DNA of 64,000 bases from Carettochelys insculpta (lineage: Eukaryota > Chordata > Testudines > Carettochelyidae): assembly GCF_033958435.1 (NCBI RefSeq), contig NC_134137.1, forward strand, positions 228,821,501 to 228,885,500, in the 5' to 3' direction. The position numbers and the translations under genes were made by a program. This document shows, piece after piece, positions 23,185-36,870 of the stretch (positions are counted from its first letter, which is position 1; each line of letters opens with the position of its first letter). The notes below the pieces were generated by a model, which worked only from the letters and a program-made list of their open reading frames with translations, was not told the DNA's origin and ran no database searches.

Positions 23185-23597
23185 AGTTATGTCTACACAG
23201 CAGCATAATATCAAAATAATCCATTCCGGAAGAGCTATTCCCAAATAGCATATTCCAGAATAACACAGTGACACACAAAAATGCATTTTGAAACAGCACC
23301 CAGCTATTTCAAAATAGCAGGTCCAGATGCATAGTGCCTATTTTGAAATAGTGCCAGTGGACACCATTATGGCATATTTCAAAATAGCTCTATTCTGTAT
23401 CTTAACAGTGTCTATTTCAAAATAGCTATGTCAAAATAGGCGTTACTCTTCCTGCACTGAGGTTTAAGAAATTCAAAATAATGCACCTGCTATTTCAAAT
23501 TTATTTTGAGATAGTATGCACGTAATGTAGATGTTCGCAAAGGTATTTTGAAATAATGACTGTTATTATGGAATAACTTTGCTGTGTAGACTTACCC
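23185..23597. mobile_element. AT-rich MITE with many TATTTCAAAATAG motifs
   Basis: Left end GAGTTATGTCTACACAGC, right end (reversed) GGGTAAGTCTACACAGC. The interior repeats TATTTCAAAATAGC and relatives at least seven times, the CpG-free counterpart of the TTTCGAAATAG motifs in Harbinger elements 1 and 2. Flanks do not clearly match. Confidence 0.6.
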
Positions 23598-23599
23598 TT

Positions 23600-24470
23600 G
23601 GAAAGCAGAGGTCAGGGTATCTACTTGGCCCAAGTTCTGCCAGGCCTGTTTGTAAAGGGACCTTTGGTATGGGAGAGAGGACTTATGGATACCACCTAAC
23701 AGACTTTCAGTGGTCCAGGGATTTTGTCACTTAGGAGGTACCATCCACTCCTGGGTAGGGCAGTTCCTGGAATTTTGTTGAGGGACAAATCAAACACTGA
23801 TTTAAGCTCTGTAGGATGCAGCTAGTGTTCCCAGGAGCGTAGGCAAGGAGCTAGTATCACATTTGGGACAGGAAGCCCCTGATTTGTTTTCTATATGGGT
23901 CTATCATTTATTCACCTGCCCCTTCACACAGAGTGGGTATGTGATAGCTTTGACCACTGAGGGACAGGCCCATATGCTGTACCAGAGGAATTTAAGATTC
24001 CAGTAATTCAATGGAGGTAAAGTTCAACAACCGATAGATCAGTTCTGGCCAGATGTTTGTGCAGGAGCTGATCTGAGGTAAATGTATACTAGAGTGACCT
24101 GGTACCTATACTCTTAATCAATTTATGATGACAGGTAGTCAAACAATTTCAAATGTTAAACTTTTTATATTTGAAAAAAATTGTGAACAACCCCTCCCTT
24201 TTTAAATTAATTATAGAAATTGTCAAAGATTTTTGAATTTGAAATTCTGAAAAACAGAGAAAATTTAGAATAACCTGGACTATGTTTTTTCCTTTTCTTT
24301 TGTTTTTAACCAATTCTAATTATGGTGTCTGTAAATGGCCAAGTCTATGAGATTGCTACAAATCTCATAAAAATTTATCTTTCCCTGTGATCTCTGATTG
24401 TGACTAGGCTCAGCTAACATTTCTGATAGTTAATCGATTTCACTTTGTTTTAAACATGGACATTTGGAAA
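23600..24470. other. SPAG17 intron, no recognised feature
   Basis: No gene or repeat end recognised. The AT content rises toward 24200-24450. Confidence 0.45.
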
Positions 24471-24479
24471 AAATAACCT

Positions 24480-24575
24480 CGCTCACTGGTACCTGGTACA
24501 GGTCACTATGGGAAGACTGGGTACTGGAATAGATGGACCTTTGTTCTGACCCAGCATGGATGTTCTTATATTCTG
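24480..24575 (+). repeat. CR1/L3-type LINE 3' end
   Basis: 'gactgggtactggaatagatg' and 'gacctttgttctgacccagcatgg' match the widespread L3/CR1 3'-end module (GGGCTAGATGGACC..TGGTCTGACCCAGTATGG). Short and diverged. Confidence 0.55.
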
Positions 24576-24683
24576 ACTGCTATTGTCTTTTCTGTTCAGC
24601 CATTCAACCAATGTACACCAATTAGTAGCTTATGACCACAGGAGAAGGTTAAAATTAGTTCTTATTAGGGAATATTCTCTCAC

Positions 24684-24898
24684 CTTTTTCTCTTCTTGCT
24701 TCAGAGACTCTTCTGGTGGTGGAGTGATTACCCTGTTATGGCTCCCTTTGGCAGACTGCAGAGATTTTGCTGATTTTTGCTTCAGTGACTTGTTGCTTTT
24801 TCCTGAAGAAGTGGAAGCAGCAACAGGAGCAGGAGCAACAGTTGGAATATGTACGGAGGGGATATTGAGAATTGTTGCTAAGTTAGGGTCTGCATCAT
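24684..24898 (-). CDS. SPAG17: SPAG17 exon
   Basis: 215-bp minus-strand exon after acceptor ttttccttcag (phase 1 in), ending GAAAAAG/GTGAGA (phase 0 out). It encodes DADPNLATILNIPSVHIPTV, a Ser/Lys-rich middle (KSNKSLKQKSAKSLQS) and RVITPPPEESLKQEEKK. A low-complexity basic linker followed by a Pro/Glu end is typical of SPAG17 between structured segments. It joins in phase to 21704 (VEMEPP). An axonemal role is inferred from the gene as a whole. Confidence 0.87.
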
Positions 24899-24997
24899 CT
24901 GAAGGAAAAAATCAACATTTTTATGCAATAGGTTAAAAAACACATGTATTTCAGGTTTTGCTTGACAAAACTTCCATTACCCAATTTTACCCATTAA

Positions 24998-25260
24998 AAC
25001 AGGCGTGTCACACTCAAAGCTTACTGAGGGCCACACAAATGAAAACTGATAGCTTTCAGTGCCACCAAAGAAAACGTACTTCTATCAGAAAGTTGTAATT
25101 ATTTATTATTGCAGATTATGCTTCGTTATATTTTATATTTTTCAGATCTTGTTTGAATAGAAATACAATACTTTTAATTGAGAATTTAATACTTAATACA
25201 GATGTTATTGTTTTATAATTTTATTAATAGTTCATAACATTTCAGAAAAGACACACCTAG
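24998..25260. repeat. Possible hAT-derived fragment
   Basis: Starts 'aggcgtgtcacactcaaag...gagggccacacaaatg', similar in form to hAT elements that begin CAGG.GTGTC..AACT. Followed by AT-rich DNA. No right end is resolved. Confidence 0.3.
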
Positions 25261-25729
25261 CAGTGAGGGAAAAAAAAAAAGATAGAAAACGCTAATGATA
25301 AAAGCAGACCAGGGAGAAAAACAGAACATCTTGAAGAAAGAAGAGAGATGATTTTGCAGTGAACATGTGCAACTGCCCACAGGCAGACCTCAGGAGCTTA
25401 GTGCAGGTACCTCTACAGCTGGAGCCGTAAAGGCTAGCTAGTTCTCAGCTTGGGCTGTAGAGGACACATTCTTTCTTTGGAGTGGTCTAGGTACTACTGC
25501 ATAGGACAGTTAACCACACCTAGGTGTGTGGATTACATAGGCAAAGCCAGGTGTCAGGATGCCTGAATTTTACAGCTAGTTCTGAACTCTCTGTGCTGTC
25601 ACTTTCATCATCTTTAAAAGTTAGTATAACTGACCACAACACAGGAAAGTCATGCGTTACCAACATAAAAGAATGGCCTTTGAGATTTGTGTCTGGAAGG
25701 AACACCAAGAGTTAATTTAAAAAAGCAAT

Positions 25730-26164
25730 GGCCGTGTCTACACTAGCCAAAAACTTCGAAATGGCCATGCAAATGGCCATTTCGAAGTTTACTAATGAAG
25801 TTCTGAAATACATATTCAGCGCTTCATGAGCATGCGGGCGACCGCGGCACTTCGAAATTGATGCGGCTCACCACCATGTGGTCGTCCAAATGGGGCTCCT
25901 TTTCGAAAGGACCCCGGCTACTTCGAAGTCCCCCTATTCCCATCTGGTCATAGGAATAAGGGGACTTCGAAGTAGGCGGGGTCCTTTCGAACAGGAGCCC
26001 TGTTTGGACGAGCCATGTGGCTGTGAGCCGCGTCAATTTTGAAGTGCCACGGCTGCCCGCATGCCAATGAAGCGCTGAATATGTATTTCAGTGCTTCATT
26101 AGTAAACTTTGAAATGGCCATTTGCATGGCCATTTCGAAGTTTTCGGCTAGTGTAGACATAGCC
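25730..26164. mobile_element. Palindromic Harbinger MITE (435 bp) with AAT duplication
   Basis: Near-perfect inverted repeat centred near 25945. Ends GGCCGTGTCTACACTAGCC and, reversed, GGCTATGTCTACACTAGCC. Flanked by AAT (25727-25729, 26165-26167). The arms contain AACTTCGAAATGGCCAT blocks. Same family as 22572-22999, with more CpG retained, so possibly younger. Confidence 0.85.
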
Positions 26165-26280
26165 AATATCTGAGAGGAACGGAGCTGTACAGACTCAGAG
26201 AATGAGGATTAGGTTTGAGAGAAACTGACCACCACCAGGTGGAATGCCCCTGATGTTATGTCACTAACTTAAGTCAGAAG

Positions 26281-26991
26281 GGCTACATCTACACGTGAAG
26301 CCAACATCGAAATAGCTTATTTCGATGTAGCAACATCGAAACAGGCTATTTCGATGAATAACGTCTACACGTCCTCCAGGGCTGGCAACGTCGACGTTCA
26401 ACTTGGACGTTGCGCGGCACCACATCGAAATAGGCGCTGCGAGGGTACGTCTACACGCCAAAGTAGCACACATCGAAATAAGGGTGCCAGGCACAGCTGC
26501 AGACAGGGTCACAGGGCGGACTCAACAGCAAGCTGCTCCCTTAAAGGGCCCCTCCCAGACACAGTTGCACTAAACAACACAAGATACACAGAGCCGACAA
26601 CTGGTTGCAGACCCTGTGCCTGCAGCATGGATCCCCAGCTGCCGCAGCAGCAGCCAGAAGCCCTGGGCTAAGGGCTGCTGCCCACGGTGACCATAGAGCC
26701 CCGCAGGGGCTGGAGAGAGAGCATCTCTCAACTCCCCAGCTGATGGCCGCCATGGAGGACCCAGCAATTTCGATGTTGCGGGACGCAGATCGTCTACACG
26801 GTCCCTACTTCGACGTTCAACGTCGAAGTAGGGCGCTATTCCGATCCCCTCATGAGGTTAGCGACTTCGACGTCTCGCTGCCTAACGTAGAAGTTAACTT
26901 CGAAATAGCGCCCGACGCGTGTAGCCGCGACGGGCGCTATTTCGAAGTTAGTGCCGCTACTTCGAAGTAGCGTGCACGTGTAGACACAGCT
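26281..26991. mobile_element. Harbinger deletion derivative H1 (711 bp), AAG duplication
   Basis: Carries both ends of the element 1/2 family (GGCTACATCTACACGTG and, reversed, AGCTGTGTCTACACGTG) in reverse orientation, flanked by AAG (26278-26280, 26992-26994). The interior keeps a stub of the transposase start (ATGGATCCCCAG at about 26627) joined to the left-end sequence. All other coding DNA is deleted. It could be moved only by a transposase supplied from another copy. Confidence 0.85.
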
Positions 26992-26994
26992 AAG

Positions 26995-27890
26995 ATTTCC
27001 ATTACAGAGGGTTTGCTTTGTCAACTATTGTGACCAGATTTGAATGACGCTTTGGCTGATTTTATGTATTTCCTGCTAACTTTGTATACGGTGAAATCCC
27101 TCCCCTGCCCCAAGAGCAGCCTCTCTCCCCATATGGAGGTCAGAGATCCCCCCTTCCCCCACCCACTTTCAGTGGGCCATAAAAGACATCACAAACCAAC
27201 ATTTTTTCCTGCACAGAGGAAGCAGGGAGGGAGGAAAGGGGCACTGGGAGGGACTGAGTGGCCCCCAGTAGGGGAGGGGATGATGGGGAGAGAGACGAGG
27301 TCAAGATATCACAGCTTCTGTGGCTATTATCTGAAGTGCGGGAAGGAGCTTTCCTTTCAGTTCCACCAAAGGAGAAGCATTGCACTCCCCTCCCAGTCTT
27401 AGAGTCCCTCCCCTCCAGTTTACATTGCACTCTCTCCGCCCCCTCCGATTTCTCTGCACTGCCTTCTTGGACATACTGGGGTTTACTCTGCAATCCCCCA
27501 TTGCACTGTGTTCTCCTGTTTCAAACTCTTTGGGCCTTGCATTCCCACCCACTGCAGTGCAGTCCCCATTGAACTGCCCCCTCAGGCCCCTTGTGCCTTG
27601 CACTGTCCCCCAAAGCACTATCTCTAGGCCCCATGAGACTTGCAGTACACCCCCTATGACCCATCCCTATATTATCCAGCCTCCTGCTGTTCTATCCCCA
27701 TGCTCCATCCCCCATGGCTCCCTACCTGCAGCTGCCCCAGGCAGGTACCCCTCATCACCTCGGCCAATGTGGGTTTCACCCTCCCTCTCCTTAGCACAGT
27801 CACACCCCCTTCTCTGGCATGCATAAGCAGCAGGAGGTGGGACAAACACCAATCCCAGCTCCTCGGGCAGTTCATGTCTGGTACATGTGT
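26995..27890. other. SPAG17 intron with C-rich low-complexity stretch
   Basis: 27100-27800 is rich in CCCC and TGCACT-type words (GCACTGCCTTC, TTGCACTGTCCCCC), possibly the interior of a decayed non-autonomous element. Frames open here are by-products of low complexity. No terminal repeats found. Confidence 0.4.
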
Positions 27891-27894
27891 ATTA

Positions 27895-28138
27895 AAACCC
27901 CCTTGGCTCCTCTCACAACAAAATGGCCAACTGGAATGCCCAGACTGGCTTTCTGTTGACACATCTCTGTTGACAGAGGCATTCCGCCTCATGAGGGAGT
28001 GGCAGAATGCTGTCGACAAAAGTGTCACACTCTGTCGATTTATTGTTAACAGAATGTCTTGGGAATGTGGATGCTCCTTGTGTTTTGTCGACAAAAAGCC
28101 ACATTGGTTGATAAAACTCTCTAGTCTAGACATAGCCT
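27895..28138. repeat. MITE fragment with GTCGACAAAA motifs
   Basis: The right end reads AGTCTAGACATAGCC (reversed GGCTATGTCTAGACT), the terminal form seen across the window. The interior repeats TGTTGACA and TGTCGACAAAA. The left end is not identifiable. Confidence 0.45.
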
Positions 28139-28139
28139 A

Positions 28140-30249
<2,110 letters not shown>

Positions 30250-30474
30250 TTAAAAAACAGAGAAGAAAAAATTTAAATTTAAAGAGAAAAAATATATGAA
30301 AGAATTAACATGCACTACTGCCTACTAGTGGCTGGATTGTGTGAAAACCCTACTAATAGTGATGACCAGTGTCTTTGTGTTACTGCCGCCAAAAGGGCTC
30401 GGTTCCTGTCTGTGAGAAACTTAACAGTCCCATACTCTGGAGAAGGAATTTGAAAACTGGCAGGTGTTGACCAT

Positions 30475-30515
<41 letters not shown>
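30475..30515 (+). repeat. GATA tetranucleotide microsatellite
   Basis: About ten uninterrupted GATA units. Probably polymorphic. Confidence 0.97.
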
Positions 30516-30808
30516 TGTGGTCTGGGAATAAATGGAGGCAAGCAGAATGATCCTGCAACTGCAGCTATGGGTGCCTGCAGGCTGGGCTGTGTCTGAGTCA
30601 AGGAACCGAAGCTGAGAATAGAGAGCCTGTCTCTCCTATGCTCTCAATGCACCAACTGCTGATACCTATTCAGTGAAGAAGGAAGCTGCCTTAACTGACT
30701 GCAGAGAAAACAAAAGATGGATTGTTGGAGGAGTAGATTGGGACACATTACACAGGAGAAGACTGTGAATGGAGGTTGGCGGTGGGCAGAGAAGCAAATG
30801 GAGACTTA

Positions 30809-32600
30809 AGATATGTCTACATTATGAGATAAATTCAAATGTATTTAATATCGATTTTGTAATGTTGGATTTTATAAATTTTATTTGACTATCCTCACCT
30901 TCCCATGTGCTCCTCACAAAGTTGACTTATTCCTGCCACACTCAATTGACAAACATCAACTGTTGCAGCAGTGTATTGCGGGAACTTATCCCACAGTTCC
31001 CTCATCCCTGTAGCATTCTGGATATGTTCATTGGTCTTTGACATCACCTTCCCACATTGCATTGCCCCCATTCCCCTCCCATGGTGAGCAAATGTCCATT
31101 TTTCCACTCGGAAGGAAGGAAAATTAGGGCATTGACAAAGATGGCAAAGTTAACAGAAATCTCTTTTTTCTGTAACTGAATAATCAGGGATTTTATAAAA
31201 ATCAGCAGGTGTGCGTCTTCTCAACTGGCCATCCACTGACTGTCGCCTCTCCCTTGATTGCATCTGATCCTGAAAATAATACAGGGACAATGAAAAGCTT
31301 GAAGAAAGAGTTGATAGTAAAGATTTGGTAAAAAGAGAGTTGCTTAGGGAAGGGGTTTTGGATTTCCAGTCTATGATACAGCTTCTGTGCACAGGCTGTG
31401 TTCCCAACTGGCCATCCACAGACTGTCCCCCTGCCTCCCTTGATTGCATCTGATTCCTGAAAACAACACAGAGACAACGCAAAGTATGAAGAAAGAGTTG
31501 ATAGTAAAGTTTTTGAAAAAAAAGAGCTGCTGAGGGGAGGGGATGTTTGGCTTCCCTGTTCATTATACAGCTTCTGGGCACAGTCTGTGTTCTCAACTGG
31601 CCCTCCACCCACTCTTCCCTTCATGGAGGGGTGCAATGTTAGAAGGAAGAGGATAGAAAAGGCTAGGGGAAAAGATTTCTTTGCTACACAGAAATTACCA
31701 ACACAGGGGATGGCAGCAATGCCCCGAAAATCTTAGCCACAGGAGGAGACTTCCCCCTGGTGGCTAGAGTCCAGGTCTTTGTTGGGGCGTGGGGTGGGTT
31801 TCAGTGGGGGGCCAGTTGAAGTAGTCCCCCTGTGTGGCAGAAAGGACCCAAAAATCTTAGCTGCCGTGAAAGACTTCCCCCAGTGGCTGCAAGCCCCCAA
31901 AATTCTTTTCCACCGTTGGAGCCCTAACCACACGCAAGCCAGGACATGGTGCTGCCTGGCAGCATGGTCAGCACTGCATGGCAGACATGTCCTTCTACTG
32001 GGTCAGGGGCTAGTAATGTAATGTTTTTGAGTGCAGGAAAGACCCCAACCATGTGGTGACCAAAAGGGAGAGAAGGAGGGAGTGGGGGCATGCACAAATG
32101 TAAACCACTGAGAAGTTTCCTGGCTTCTCATGCAAGCACATCCCCCACAGCAACCTGGCTGCCCATGTGGTGCAGCGGGGCAGCTGCTGGCACCAGGCAG
32201 TGCAGAAAAAATACCAAGTGTAGAGACAGAACCGTGAACTCTGTGCTGGAGCTATTTTTAATGGGTAGATGCACTCACAGCACTAATAGCAAAGAAAAAA
32301 AGACATTTCTCAGGCTCTCATACAAACTTGAACCCACAGCCACAGGCTTCCTGGTCCCAGTTTGAAATTCACCATCGTCCTGTTACCTAATTCTGGTGCC
32401 CCTGGAGAGCAGCGGCCAGAGCGGAGCACTCTGAGTCATTGTGGGTTACATACAGGACACTCTCGGAGGCTAATAAATTCAATTTTGAGATGTGGTGCTT
32501 CCACACTGGCCTTTAATCAAACTTTTAAATTCAAAGCCAGCCGGTACCGACAATATTATGATATACTCCCTAAATCGAGCTAATGGTATTTACCCTGGGA
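30809..32600. mobile_element. Non-autonomous element C' (reverse copy of 16435-18382)
   Basis: Left end AGATATGTCTACATTATGAG; the body matches element C in reverse, including the CTGCTGGGGG-type segments near 31740-31900 and the 'aataaattcaattttgag' block near 32470. The right terminal repeat is lost at about 32600. Together with C it forms a long, imperfect inverted pair around SPAG17 exons 30135, 24684, 21584 and 19629. Confidence 0.65.
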
Positions 32601-33702
32601 ACTGGGACACTGAGATTAGATGAGAAACCCAAGGGTGGCTGAGGGAGCAGTATGTGCTCCTCAGCTTCCTGGGTTCCTCAGTAATCTCTCTGGAGCCCCA
32701 TCCAGGGCCCACACATGACTACTTTTTCTAAGGATGCACTGATCAGACAAGGTTGGGCATTCCATTGGCACTTGCTTCCACAGGGCCCAGGGGGGTGCTC
32801 AACCTTTTCTCTGCTTCTTCCTGCCCTCACCTCTGAGTGCACCCCACTCCTGCTCCTCCCTCTCCATGCCAGTGTCTCTTACCTTCCATGAAACAGCTGA
32901 TTGCAGTAGTTGAGATGCCATGCAAAATGTATCAAGAGATGGGTGGAGAAGCTGCAAATTAGGCAAACTAGAAATGTGAGTCCCAGTGCTATTGCAACAG
33001 GGTTAGTTCCATGATGGCAGAGAAGTAAGATGGGTGGGAATATCTTTTATTGTATTAACTTCTCTTGGTGAGACAGGCAAACTTTTGAGCTACACAGAGC
33101 ATATCTCTCTCACAAACAGAAATACACCCTTTCCCTCTGAAAACACGGGCGTAAGATTTAAAGTGAAATTGGGCAAACTGCCTGTTAATCCAAGCAAGCC
33201 AAACCACCTGAAATTATAAACTATACGTTATTTTCCTTGGAGATGAAATACGCCAGGAATAATCTGTCTTTTACTCCAGATTAAAAGATGCATCTTTGTT
33301 TGCCTCATGAGTCAAATCTACATCTTTCTGTATGTCGAAAGCATCTCTTGTTCTATTATAAATTCTAAATGATGTGAAATGATTATGTATATTCAAAGGA
33401 TATATAGAGCATGTCCTCCAAATGTAGAAGAGATTTTGTTTGCTTTCATTGGACATTATTGTTGCATGCTGGAAGTAATAGTAATTGTCTATCAAAAGGA
33501 AGAAGAAACGTTAAAATATACAAACCAGGGCATAGCTTTGGGCTACTAAAGAGCTATTCCTTAAAAGGGGAGATCCCATTAAAAGTCAATAATATAGTTA
33601 ATCCTTGAATCGAATTTTAAAAAGCTGCTCGTAAGAAAAGGATTAAGGACATTTGTTACACACAAATGCCATCTACTGGATACCAATGGAAGCAACAAAG
33701 AA
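32601..33702. other. SPAG17 intron, no recognised feature
   Basis: Contains a short minus-strand open stretch (33271-33495) without good splice sites. No repeat end recognised. Confidence 0.4.
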
Positions 33703-33717
33703 ACTGAGAACTAAAAT

Positions 33718-33986
33718 ATCAAAACAAAAAGCAGTCAAGTAGCACTTTAAAGACTAGCAAAATAGTTTATTAGGTGATGAGCTTTCGTGGGACAGACCCA
33801 CTTCTTCAGACCATAGCCAGACCAGAACAGACTCAATATTTGAGGCACAGAGAAGCTATGGTCTGAAGAAGTGGGTCTGTCCCACGAAAGCTCATCACCT
33901 AATAAACTATTTTGCTAGTCTTTAAAGTGCTACTTGACTGCTTTTTGATTTGATAGTGTATAGACTAGCACAGCTTCCTCTTTGTT
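33718..33986. mobile_element. Inverted-arm retro-insertion with exact 15-bp target duplication
   Basis: Two arms of about 97 bp (33729-33825 and 33853-33950) are nearly perfect reverse complements of the 'GAAGAAGTGGGTCTGTCCC...AAAGCTCATCACC' module, separated by a short spacer. A single-copy tail follows (GATTTGATAGTGTATAGACT...). The insert is flanked by ACTGAGAACTAAAAT at 33703-33717 and 33987-34001. The long duplication implies target-primed integration, and the inverted arms suggest a Penelope-like element or a twin-priming event. Confidence 0.8.
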
Positions 33987-34001
33987 ACTGAGAACTAAAA
34001 T

Positions 34002-35148
34002 GGAGCACTCACTTGGCATGGATCCAATAGGAATATGTGGTTGGCTCCCTCAAATGAGCCCTGAAATTAGGGTATATAAACAAAGGTATATAAACCATGT
34101 GATGAAAAGAATGGACTGAACCCAACATAAGAAAGTGCAACCATCCAATGCCCAGCTGAATCTATACTCTAGCAAGAGTTCACATAACTACATTTTAGAC
34201 TCTAACTCCTTTAAAAGTCCAAACGAGACCGAAAATAATTACTTTAAACAATTGCTTTCAATATTCTAAACTTGTCCCTTTTGGACCAATCTGTTCAAAC
34301 TTACCACTCACACTCTTCCAAGTGTCTCAAACATAAGTGCATTCTTGGGAGTATGATAAATGTGTTAGGTACTAAAGAATTGAAAACTGATAATCATAAA
34401 TAAATGCAATAAGAAATACTGATAATTTGCCTTGTTTTTTGAGATAACTGCTAAGCCTCAAATTTAATTTGTGATAACTGCTTGTGAGAATGTAATGGGT
34501 GTGTAGTACATATAACTGATTTCTTCTACATATGTTTGCGAACTGTTTATTCTGGATGAATTAACATATCATTGATTGGGCAAGAATAAGCAAGTGACCT
34601 GATTTGAGAAATACTGTTTGTTAAAAAATTTGACCTGCCAAGAATTGAGTGTATACCAAGCTAATATTCTCTAGATTCAATAAAAAAGGGTTATCTGATT
34701 TGATTCTTCTATCTATTAGTAAATCTAGTTTGTTAGGGCTCAGTTTTAAAATCTAACTGGCAACATAGCAAGCCCACAAATGGATCCCCTCTCAACCTTT
34801 CAACTCCTAGCTATACAGGATGTCAATTAGGAACTTACTTATTCTGTTCTCAGAAAAGATATTGAATCATAAATAAGGTCTAGGGCCATAGAGTGAAAAA
34901 TAAGTAGAAAACAAGATACTGAATAGCTGCTCACTAAATGAACATTGTTCATCTTGTACACTGAATGAGGCAGTAGTAACCTCAATTCTGCAATCCCCTA
35001 ATTTATCAGTGTTTATTAATGTTCTGAGGAATGTTCTTTTAACCTATTTATGCGTCTGTAATAAATATATAAAGTGAATGTGTACATACTGGTATTGTCA
35101 TTAACCAAATGTATGAACTGAAAAATAAAAAAAAAACAAAAAACGTAC
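34002..35148. other. SPAG17 intron, AT-rich
   Basis: No recognised repeat. A good acceptor/donor pair on the minus strand at about 34368-34302 encloses 67 bp but does not fit the SPAG17 phase. Confidence 0.45.
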
Positions 35149-35293
35149 CCAAAATATCTTATATAGGCTTTCCCATGCTTTCTAATAATCACTGGATCAA
35201 TCAGATCTATAAAGTAATGGTGCTGCGTGGGACAGTTCCTTGGTTTCATCGGTGTGAGTTGAAATATACGTAACTGACACCCACAGGCATTGT
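35149..35293 (-). CDS. Candidate exon, phase conflict with SPAG17
   Basis: Minus-strand segment ending at a good donor (TTTTGG/GTACGT) and starting after CTCTAG (35293) or GTGTCAG (35273). It reads PMKPRNCPTQHHYFIDLIDP and VIIRKHGKAYIRYFG, which has protein-like composition rather than repeat noise. It lies between SPAG17 exons 44139 (ends phase 1) and 30248 (starts phase 1). With the first acceptor it would be phase 1 to 2, so another exon (2 to 1) would have to lie between 35.1 and 30.25 kb; I see none. It could be a real SPAG17 exon with an unrecognised partner, an exon disabled in this lineage, or a different transcript. Confidence 0.4.
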
Positions 35294-35910
35294 CTAGAGT
35301 TGTGGCAGTATGTAGGTTACATGTAGCCACATGCCACTGTGAAAAGCAGGCTGCATCAACACTGCATTGTGTAGCTACACACAGCAGTGAAAAGCCCAGA
35401 GCATGGTGCTGTTGGAACCTTTCCTCATTATTTCCCCACTGCCAGAGCCTTTCTCACACTGCTGGAATCTTTCAGTGCGGCTGGGAAAGGTTCCTGCAGC
35501 AAGATGCCACACTGACAGCAAGTGGAGCTGTGCAGGGTATATACCCTAAGGTTCTGACATGTCTATATTCTACTTACCAAAGCAGTGCCTCTCTGTTTAC
35601 ATAGATACTTATAGCCATGTTAGTTGGGTGTGTACAGTCTGTACTCTGCACAGCGTCATAAGAGTAGACATACCTTTAAATTTGTGCTCTGGCCCCATCT
35701 GGTGGAGGATGCACCACATATAAAGTTAATAAGCTTGCTATAGGCTTGACTAACAGATTAGGGCATTTTAGCTCAAGCAGTAGAGGCTTCCCTTTTCCTT
35801 TCTGTCACCTACCCCTGTTTCCTAAAAGAAAACACTGCTTATCAGTTACTCCTTTATTTTTTGTACTTCTAAAATACCCTACAGCGGGTGGTGCACCAGT
35901 TAAGGACTAC
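35294..35910. other. SPAG17 intron, no recognised feature
   Basis: Unique-looking DNA between the candidate exon and the older Harbinger element. No gene supported. Confidence 0.4.
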
Positions 35911-36377
35911 GGCTATCTTTACACTAGAGCATAAAGTCAATTTTAAGGCACTTAGCTCAATTTAACAATGTGACTGTCTTAACTGCAAATACCATTAGGT
36001 CGATTTTAAGGGGCACTAAGATCAACTTTCTTGCCCTTTCCCTCTGATGTGGTGTAATGCCAGGTTTGAATTTAAAAGGTCAAATTAATACTAGTATGGA
36101 AACAGCTTTATTTTAAATCAATGTTATTGGCCTTCAGAGGTGTCCCAAAGGTATCCCACAATGTCTCACAGGTGTCCGTTCTAGCTGCTTTCATCTTCGC
36201 TGCTCTCCAGGTGCACAGGAAGTAGGTAACAGGAAGCCCAGGAATTTGAATTCATTTTTTTTCTGACCAGTGTGGATAGGACACCTAGGAGAACATCAGG
36301 AGCCAGCCATTGCATCTAGCCATCATAATTTCTCAGGGTTCTTCTAATCTGATTTCTCAGGGTCACAAAAGAGCTCC

Positions 36378-36870
36378 AGCATGGAGTCATAAAGAGGTCC
36401 TGGATCTCATTTCTTTGTGGGGTGAAGAATCTGTACTGACTATGAATCAGCAAATAAAATGTGGACATTTATGACAAGATTTTGAGGGGCATGATTGAAA
36501 AAGGGTACACCCAGGATGCTCAGCAATGCTGGCTCAAAATAAAGGAGCTCAGGCAGAGTTATCATGAAATGAGAGGAGCCAACAAGACATTTGGGTCATC
36601 TCCCAAGAGGTGTCACTACTATGAGCAGCTCCACGCCATTCTTGGTAGCATGGACACCTGAGGAGACCGTCCTCTGGTCTCCAGTGAGAGTTCAGAGGGT
36701 GAGCAGGAATTTGAGGCATATGATGAGGAGGAAGCCAACAGTCAGCAGGCACCCAAGGAAGCGGATTGTACCAGCCAGGAGCTCTTTGTCACCCTGGAGT
36801 CAGTCTCCTCACTGACACGTGACACTCCAGGGTCCAGCAGTGCTGAAGAGGGCTCTTCTGGTGAGCATAT
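36378..36870 (+). pseudogene. Harbinger Myb/trihelix-like partner (element B), frameshifted
   Basis: The first helix (PAWSHKEVLDLISLWGEE) is read in one frame and the remainder (DIYDKILRGMIEKGYTQDA, then IKELRQSYHEMRGANKTFG and CHYYEQLHAILGS) in another, so a frameshift near 36450 splits the DNA-binding domain. A TGA follows the domain at about 36659, and a Ser/Glu-rich region continues to about 36860. This is the classic Myb/SANT-like domain found next to turtle Harbinger transposases. It would bind element ends. The copy is dead. Confidence 0.8.

Noticed and set aside
27672..28133. 153-residue minus-strand frame near 28 kb
   Set aside because: Overlaps a MITE fragment with GTCGACAAAA motifs and a C-rich stretch; no splice sites or domain.
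33271..33495. Minus-strand frame as a missing SPAG17 exon between 35.1 and 30.25 kb
   Set aside because: It has a usable acceptor (ttccag) but no good donor, and its phase does not solve the conflict.
34302..34368. Strong acceptor/donor pair enclosing 67 bp as a SPAG17 microexon
   Set aside because: Two of three frames contain stops, and the open one (phase 1 to 2) does not repair the phase gap.
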